A stretch of DNA of 9,433 bases from JBFXAN01 sp050184225. Lineage in GTDB: Bacteria; Chloroflexota; Dehalococcoidia; CAUJGQ01. The DNA lies in contig JBFXAN010000221.1 of the NCBI GenBank assembly GCA_050184225.1, forward strand, positions 1-9,433. Direction: 5' to 3'. The notes under the pieces were generated by a model. That model did not search any database, was not told where the DNA came from, and saw nothing but the letters and a program-made list of their open reading frames with translations. The position numbers and the translations under genes were made by a program. Below, one piece after another: positions 5,490 through 9,433 of the stretch; within the stretch, counting starts at the first letter, position 1; every line of letters begins with the position of its first letter.

Positions 5490-6848
5490 CTACGGCGCCG
5501 GCCGGACGCCGTACGTGTCATCGCCGGGTTCCGGCGTGGCAATGTACGGGAAGGCCGTCAGGAACGGCTTGTCGTTGGCATCGACACCGTCGCCGAGTTG
5601 GTTGTTCGGCGGTCGGTTGAATTCCGGCGTGAGCGGCGTGGCACCCGCGACGGCGCGGAGTGCGGCGTCGGTCACGTCGTCGATCGGACGGCGACCGTTC
5701 GGGAAGCCGGCGTTGTCGCCGCCGAGCACACCCATCCGATTGGGGTTGTTCGTCGGTGGAATGCTGGTGTTGAGTCGCAGCATCTCAGACGGCGTCACGT
5801 TCGCCGGCTGGTTCAGCATCGGAATGCCTTGGAGGAAGATCGTCACCAGATCGGTGCGCGGCGCCGGCGGCGAGTCGACGTTGTAGATCCCCTTGAGGAG
5901 CTTCGCCACGATCGGGTCGGTCACCGCCGCGACCGCGGCCGGAACCTGTGCGTCCATCGACGGCGGGATCGAGTTGAAAGCATCCTTGATCGACAGCGGG
6001 ATCACGACCTCGTTGACCAGCGGCTGACCGAGCCGCGAGATCTGCTTGCCACCGCGTTCGACGGTGGTCCACGCGCCGATGATCGGCGAGTCTCCGAGCA
6101 GGTCGCTCTTGGTCATCTGCATGATGATCGAGTTGACGCTGTAGCGCGCCAGCGAATCGGCGCCACCGCCCGCGTTCCCCGGAGGGCCAGGGCGGATCGA
6201 AAGCAGGTCGAACACCGCCAGATCGACGAAGAACGGATCGTCCCGCTGACCGGCGAAGAACTTGCCCGTGCCCGGGATCTCGAAGATCGCGTCGTCGACG
6301 AGTGCCTGGTAGTCCGGCATCGACTTCGTGCCGACATAACTCGGCGCGACCGGCCAATCCGACGTAATCCGCGAGCGCACGTTGGTGCGCATGTCGATCC
6401 GGTCGGCGTTCATGTACTGACGAATGTTGAGATCGGGATCGTCGAGTGATGTCACCGGGCCGGTATTGTAGAGGAAGGTGTCGCCATCACGGATCTCGGT
6501 GCGGAAGGTGAACTCATAGACGAGGTCCGCTTCGGCATCGCCGTTGTTATCGATATTGAAGCGATACGCCGCGTCCGTATTGAACAGGTAGAAGTTCGGA
6601 CCGCCGGACGGGTTGGAGAACGGCCAGACGTTCATCACCAGGGTCACAGAATCCGAGGCGTCCGGTGCGACCCACATATAGAAGTCGGTGTTATCAACCG
6701 AAGGGTCCACGCTGATCGCGGGCGCCTCACGATGGCTGGAAGCGTCGAGTGCTATTGGTTCATGGTCACGGGCGGCGGAGAACGCGATCCCCGCGGCTGC
6801 CGCGAGCGTGACCCCGAGGACGGCGCTCGCCTTGAAAATACTGCCCAT
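5490..6848 (-). CDS. DUF4331 family protein, secreted
   Basis: 452 residues. Residues 1-26 form a signal peptide (short basic start, hydrophobic 7-25). The mature start carries the DUF4331 signature SSHREAPAISVDPSVDNTDFYMWV (37-60). It is followed by the aromatic/acidic pattern VMNVWPFSNPSGGPNFYLFN (71-90) and RFNIDNNGDAEADLVYEFTF (96-115), and later a PLVNEVVIPLSIKD-type segment. The molecular function of this family is not established; members are exported and rich in Asp/Asn, which could bind metal. The start at 6848 has TAGGAG 9 bases ahead. The next gene on the strand is the TPR protein, with the inverted-repeat element between them. I see no convincing promoter in the 262 bases upstream (6849-7110). 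The full length is intact; no frameshift seen. Confidence 0.9.
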   Translation of the reverse strand: MGSIFKASAVLGVTLAAAAGIAFSAARDHEPIALDASSHREAPAISVDPSVDNTDFYMWVAPDASDSVTLVMNVWPFSNPSGGPNFYLFNTDAAYRFNIDNNGDAEADLVYEFTFRTEIRDGDTFLYNTGPVTSLDDPDLNIRQYMNADRIDMRTNVRSRITSDWPVAPSYVGTKSMPDYQALVDDAIFEIPGTGKFFAGQRDDPFFVDLAVFDLLSIRPGPPGNAGGGADSLARYSVNSIIMQMTKSDLLGDSPIIGAWTTVERGGKQISRLGQPLVNEVVIPLSIKDAFNSIPPSMDAQVPAAVAAVTDPIVAKLLKGIYNVDSPPAPRTDLVTIFLQGIPMLNQPANVTPSEMLRLNTSIPPTNNPNRMGVLGGDNAGFPNGRRPIDDVTDAALRAVAGATPLTPEFNRPPNNQLGDGVDANDKPFLTAFPYIATPEPGDDTYGVRPAP

Positions 6849-7110
6849 GGATTGGTGCTCCTACTGCGAGATCAAGCGATCAGTTGACCACACGCGATAC
6901 CTCGCCGCGTGCGGATCACCACCGGCTCTACCGGGATTGCTCCTGCCAATATCGACACTCCCTTCGGTGAATCCGTCCTAGGTTGGATTGCATGGAGGCT
7001 TGCTTTCACGCGCGAATACACAGTCCTACGGACCTTGGACCGGCGCGGATCAGGTCTGCCTGAAGTGGGGTTCAGCTGTCGGGGTCAGGGATCACGCCAA
7101 CCTGGGAGCG

Positions 7111-7836
7111 CTAGAGAACGCCGAACTGGCTGACGCCGAGGCGGTCGAAGGTTTGGTTGAAGATGGTGAAGCGGTCGGTGAAGATCAGGACGCCGGCCAG
7201 CACCAACAGGCCGCCGCTGGCGACCTCCATCGCCGGGAGGAAGCGGTTGAACCGCTTGAAGAGGCTGGTCGCTTCGGCGGCGAGCAGGCCGGTGATCAAG
7301 AAGGGCACGCCCAGACCGAGCGAGTAGCAGGCGAGCAGCAGCGCTCCATGTGCCGCCGTGCTCGATGTTGCCGCGAGCGTGAGGATGCTGCCCAGCACCG
7401 GCCCGACGCACGGTGTCCAGCCGATCGAGAAGGATGCGCCGATCAGCGCGGAGCCGATGTACCCCCGCCGCCGCGAGCCGGGCACGTCGACCTGCACCGT
7501 CCGCGAGAGCCAGGGAATGCGGATGATGCCGGAGAGATGAAGCCCGAAGATGATCAGGATAACGCCGGCAATCCGCGTCAGCGTGCGGATGTTGTCCTGG
7601 AAGAAGAAGGAGAAGAACCCCGCCGACGCGCCGAGCAGCACGAAGATCACGCTGAAGCCGGCGACGAAGCTGAGCGCGTGCAGAAAGGTCAGCCGCCGCC
7701 CGCCGAACCGGCCCGTGCTCGTCCCCGCCATCTGGAGCAGATAGACCGGCACCAGCGGCAGCACACAGGGTGAGAGAAAGGACACCATTCCGGCGCCGAA
7801 AGCCACCGCCGGTCCGGCGAATCCGGTTACATCCAT
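7111..7836 (-). CDS. ccdA: CcdA-type cytochrome c biogenesis / thiol-disulfide transmembrane protein
   Basis: 241 residues with six predicted membrane segments (about 8-34, 52-76, 86-104, 128-152, 162-188, 201-220). The two redox cysteines expected in CcdA/DsbD-core proteins are present: Cys24 in FLSPCVLPLVP and Cys143 in GWTPCVGPVLGS, each in a Pro-rich context. The family carries electrons from cytoplasmic thioredoxin across the membrane to extracytoplasmic thioredoxin-like proteins, which keep apocytochrome c haem-site cysteines or other thiols reduced. No thioredoxin-like (ResA/CcsX) or cytochrome assembly gene adjoins it. The start at 7836 is the only ATG giving a complete first helix; its ribosome-binding site is weak (GTGGATC region). 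It is preceded by the tRNA terminator, so it needs its own promoter. The length is typical for the family. Confidence 0.92.
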   Translation of the reverse strand: MDVTGFAGPAVAFGAGMVSFLSPCVLPLVPVYLLQMAGTSTGRFGGRRLTFLHALSFVAGFSVIFVLLGASAGFFSFFFQDNIRTLTRIAGVILIIFGLHLSGIIRIPWLSRTVQVDVPGSRRRGYIGSALIGASFSIGWTPCVGPVLGSILTLAATSSTAAHGALLLACYSLGLGVPFLITGLLAAEATSLFKRFNRFLPAMEVASGGLLVLAGVLIFTDRFTIFNQTFDRLGVSQFGVL

Positions 7837-7898
7837 GTCGTGAGATCCACGCGGTCCATCCTCAGGACTCGCCGAGGCGGACAGAACGATCTGGTCTC

Positions 7899-7927
7899 AG
7901 TATACGGAGCGGTCGCCGGGATGACTG
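7899..7927 (-). promoter_or_regulatory. Candidate promoter of the CcdA gene
   Basis: On the minus strand TATACT (7904-7899, 5 of 6 to consensus) has CAGTCA (7927-7922, 3 of 6) 17 bases upstream. It lies between the tRNA terminator and the CcdA start, where a promoter is needed. Transcription would begin near 7892, a leader of about 56 bases. The same TATACT box precedes the tRNA cluster. Confidence 0.4.
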
Positions 7928-7937
7928 TGACGGCTGG

Positions 7938-7981
7938 AAAAACACCGGACGGCGGCGAGGGGATCCTCACCACCGTCTCCG
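7938..7981 (-). terminator. Intrinsic terminator of the tRNA cluster
   Basis: On the minus strand a 13-bp stem (7977-7965 with 7960-7948, two G-U wobbles) closes a 4-base loop ATCC. Outer CCG/CGG pairs can extend it, and it is followed by TG then TTTTT (7942-7938). It begins within a few bases of the tRNA-Arg 3' end and should end the tRNA transcript before the CcdA gene. Confidence 0.82.
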
Positions 7982-7982
7982 G

Positions 7983-8055
7983 CGCGCTCGGCGCGACTCG
8001 AACGCGCGGCCTCTACCTCCGCAGGGTAGCGCTCTATCCACTGAGCTACGAGCGC
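7983..8055 (-). tRNA. tRNA-Arg, anticodon GCG
   Basis: 73 bases with full cloverleaf: acceptor GCGCTCG pairs with CGAGCGC; D arm GCTC/GAGC; anticodon stem CTACC/GGTAG with loop CTGCGGA; T arm GCGCG-TTCGAGT-CGCGC. The anticodon at 8020-8022 is GCG, reading CGC (and CGU). The usual bacterial version of this loop is CTACGGA (ACG, made inosine by TadA). CCA is not encoded (discriminator G is followed by CCG). It is last in the three-tRNA cluster. Confidence 0.94.
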
Positions 8056-8081
8056 GGGTCGTCCGGCCGGGACCGGACCGG

Positions 8082-8165
8082 TGCCGAAGGGGAGATTTGA
8101 ACTCCCACGGGCTGTTGCCCACTACACCCTGAATGTAGCGCGTCTGCCGATTCCGCCACTTCGGC
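8082..8165 (-). tRNA. tRNA-Leu, anticodon CAG
   Basis: 84 bases, a class II tRNA with long variable arm (GGGC-AACA-GCCC). Acceptor GCCGAAG pairs with CTTCGGC; anticodon stem CTACA/TGTAG has loop TTCAGGG, giving anticodon CAG (8129-8131), reading CUG. T arm is GGGAG-TTCAAAT-CTCCC. Discriminator A is followed by CCG, so CCA must be added after transcription. It lies 26 bases before tRNA-Arg. Confidence 0.95.
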
Positions 8166-8237
8166 GTGGCTTGCCCCTCACTTTTCAATCCTCGCCCGCG
8201 CATCCGCTCGGGCGCTGTCACGTTCGAACGAACGCGG

Positions 8238-8311
8238 TGGGCGATACTGGACTCGAACCAGTGACCTCTTCGGTGTGAACGAAGCGCTCTAACCAGCTGA
8301 GCTAACCGCCC
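8238..8311 (-). tRNA. tRNA-Val, anticodon CAC
   Basis: 74 bases. Acceptor GGGCGGT pairs with ATCGCCC (one G-U); D arm GCTC/GAGC; anticodon stem CTTCG/CGAAG with loop TTCACAC gives anticodon CAC (8275-8277), reading GUG. T arm is ACTGG-TTCGAGT-CCAGT. Discriminator A, no encoded CCA. First gene of the cluster, 72 bases before tRNA-Leu. Confidence 0.95.
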
Positions 8312-8327
8312 CAGGGACCACCTATTA

Positions 8328-8357
8328 AGTATACGAAAGCCGCGCGCCAGGGCGCAA
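8328..8357 (-). promoter_or_regulatory. Candidate promoter of the tRNA cluster
   Basis: On the minus strand TTGCGC (8357-8352) and TATACT (8333-8328) are separated by 18 bases. The predicted start, near 8321, is about 10 bases before the tRNA-Val 5' end, the close spacing usual for stable-RNA promoters. Confidence 0.55.
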
Positions 8358-8374
8358 CGGCCTTGGTCCGCCGC

Positions 8375-8404
8375 GAGACGTGCACCGGCGCGGTCGCGTA
8401 TGAT
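8375..8404 (+). promoter_or_regulatory. Candidate promoter of the MFS transporter gene
   Basis: GAGACG (8375-8380, 3 of 6 to consensus) and TATGAT (8399-8404, 5 of 6) are separated by 18 bases. Transcription would start near 8411, giving a leader of about 34 bases. It is back to back with the tRNA promoter. Pattern match only. Confidence 0.35.
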
Positions 8405-8444
8405 GGCGCCCTGTGCGGCTTCTGGATGCCGAGGCAACCAGACG

Positions 8445-9433
8445 ATGAGTCGACCATCGACCACCATTCCTCCGCTCATTCGGCGCAATACCCTGCTCAT
8501 CGCCGCGTCGCAGGCCTTCGTCGGCACCGGCACCCAGGTGATCCCGGCCCTCGGCGCGGTCCTCATGGAACGTGTCTTCAGCGCCGTGTTCCTCGCCGCG
8601 CTGCCCACCAGTCTGCTCGGCCTCAGCCGCACGATCGTCGCCTATCCCACGGGCAAGATCACGGATGCCTACGGCCGCAAGCCCGGTCTGATTTTCGGCC
8701 TCCTCCTGGCGATGCTGGGCACCGTGATTGTAGGACTGGCCGTGGTCTGGTCGTCGCTCGGCGCCTTCGTCGTCGGGCTTCTCCTCTTCGGTATGGGCAT
8801 CGGCGCCGCGCAGCAGCTCAGGGTCGCCGCCGCCGATATGTATCCACCCCATCGCCGCGCCGAAGGCCTGGGTTACGTACTCACCGGGTCGCTCGTCGGC
8901 GCGCTCGGCGGGCCGGTGCTGATTATCCTTGCCACAAGCATCTCCGGCCGCACGGGCATCAGCGAGCTTGCCACGCCGTGGTTTCTCGTCACGGCGGTGG
9001 TGGTCCCCAGCATCCTCCTCGTGCTCCTCGTCCACCCCGATCCCAAGGCGATCGCGGCCAACCTCGAACAGTATTATCCGGGCTACGCGGGTCATTCGCC
9101 GACGCCGGCCGCGGGCGGACCACAACCGAGCTTCGCGGCCTTTCTTCGCCACTATCCGAAGCGGGTAGCCTTCGTGACCAGCTTCGCGCTGCAGGGCGCG
9201 ATGGTGATGATCATGGCGCTGACGCCGCTGGCCCTTTCCCACCACGGCCACGGCCTACCGGCCATTTCCGTCTCCGTGTCGATTCATGTGATCGGCATGT
9301 TCGGCTTCTCCTTGCCGCTTGGCCGGATCGCCGACCGCCTCGGCCGGCGGACCGTCATGCTGGCGGGGCTGGCGATCGCCGCCGCCGGAGGCATGTTGGT
9401 GGGATTGGCGGGTACCTACGGATTCATCACGGT
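8445..9433 (+). CDS. Major facilitator superfamily (MFS) transporter, 3' end outside the window
   Basis: 329 complete codons are visible and the frame stays open to the edge. The loop between membrane segments 2 and 3 carries the MFS signature GKITDAYGRKPG (70-81), and its counterpart in the second half is GRIADRLGRRTVM (293-305). This duplicated arrangement is diagnostic of 12-helix secondary transporters. At least eight hydrophobic segments are visible, with a hydrophilic central loop (about 198-240). Substrate cannot be told; drug or small-molecule efflux is common for such proteins. The start at 8445 has GAGG 10 bases ahead. An in-frame ATG at 8403 is possible but has no ribosome-binding site and overlaps the candidate -10. 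The gene is divergent from the tRNA cluster. Confidence 0.9.
   Translation, partial: MSRPSTTIPPLIRRNTLLIAASQAFVGTGTQVIPALGAVLMERVFSAVFLAALPTSLLGLSRTIVAYPTGKITDAYGRKPGLIFGLLLAMLGTVIVGLAVVWSSLGAFVVGLLLFGMGIGAAQQLRVAAADMYPPHRRAEGLGYVLTGSLVGALGGPVLIILATSISGRTGISELATPWFLVTAVVVPSILLVLLVHPDPKAIAANLEQYYPGYAGHSPTPAAGGPQPSFAAFLRHYPKRVAFVTSFALQGAMVMIMALTPLALSHHGHGLPAISVSVSIHVIGMFGFSLPLGRIADRLGRRTVMLAGLAIAAAGGMLVGLAGTYGFIT

Noticed and set aside
5598..6449. Plus-strand 283-residue Arg/His/Asp-rich frame
   Set aside because: Antisense shadow of the DUF4331 gene, whose minus frame has a signal peptide and family signature.
6988..7773. Plus-strand 261-residue Glu/Arg/Gln-rich frame
   Set aside because: Antisense shadow of the CcdA gene; no domain, no ribosome-binding site.
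8081..8278. Plus-strand 65-residue frame ending in GDTGLEPVTSSV
   Set aside because: It is the antisense translation of tRNA-Leu and tRNA-Val; this peptide pattern is a well-known false gene over tRNAs.
8421..8445. SAM-riboswitch lookalike (GATGCC...GGCAACC)
   Set aside because: Only a short word resembles the SAM-I core; there is no room for the multi-helix junction and no expression platform.
7967..8632. Minus-strand 221-residue frame
   Set aside because: It reads straight through all three tRNA genes (segments such as RLAQLVRAL and WRNRQTR are tRNA sequence translated) and into the MFS gene antisense.
8325..9251. Minus-strand 308-residue frame opposite the MFS gene
   Set aside because: Composition is highly charged and low in hydrophobic order, while the plus strand encodes a clear MFS protein with both signature loops. 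It is an antisense shadow of GC-rich DNA.
1..9433. CRISPR array, prophage, integrase or transposase genes
   Set aside because: No regularly spaced short direct repeats, and none of the supported proteins resembles Cas, phage or recombinase families.

Overview
The window is high-GC bacterial chromosome. It has one gene set on the minus strand, a small toxin-antitoxin island on the plus strand, a three-tRNA cluster, and a plus-strand transporter gene that runs off the right edge. GC-rich codon choice, tRNA genes without an encoded CCA end, a DUF4331 protein beside a TPR protein, and a secreted ScyD/ScyE-type beta-propeller would all fit a Chloroflexota bacterium, perhaps Thermomicrobia/Sphaerobacter-like. 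That placement is inference; no marker gene in the window fixes it.

Layout, left to right. (1) 1-94 is the partial end of a GC-rich repeat element. It runs into the 3' end of a minus-strand SAM-dependent O-methyltransferase gene (65-1126). (2) A strong intrinsic terminator (1335-1373) ends the next minus-strand gene (1399-2871), a secreted fusion of a cupredoxin domain and a ScyD/ScyE-like beta-propeller. (3) A 339-base divergent spacer holds candidate promoters both ways. (4) 3211-3941 is a VapBC-type module with a 1-base overlap and lower GC than its surroundings. (5) A minus-strand pair follows: a membrane-anchored TPR protein (3950-5287) and, upstream of it, a secreted DUF4331 protein (5490-6848). 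Their 202-base gap is almost filled by a 177-bp inverted-repeat element. (6) 6849-7110 shows no gene. (7) A CcdA-type membrane thiol-disulfide transporter lies at 7111-7836 (minus). (8) A tRNA operon Val(CAC)-Leu(CAG)-Arg(GCG), read on the minus strand from 8311 to 7983, has its own candidate promoter and a clear intrinsic terminator. (9) Divergent from it is a major facilitator superfamily transporter from 8445 to the edge.

Working together: the cupredoxin-propeller, DUF4331, TPR and CcdA proteins all point to the cell envelope or exterior (copper/electron transfer, thiol redox, secreted proteins). Only DUF4331-TPR look like an operon. The toxin-antitoxin pair and the tRNA cluster are self-contained units.

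Most unusual items: the G-rich inverted-repeat element, whose second partial copy has overwritten the methyltransferase 3' end; its G-quadruplex-prone arm just ahead of the TPR gene's ribosome-binding site; and a tRNA-Arg with a GCG anticodon where most bacteria use ACG. I did not find a clearly new defence or biosynthetic system.
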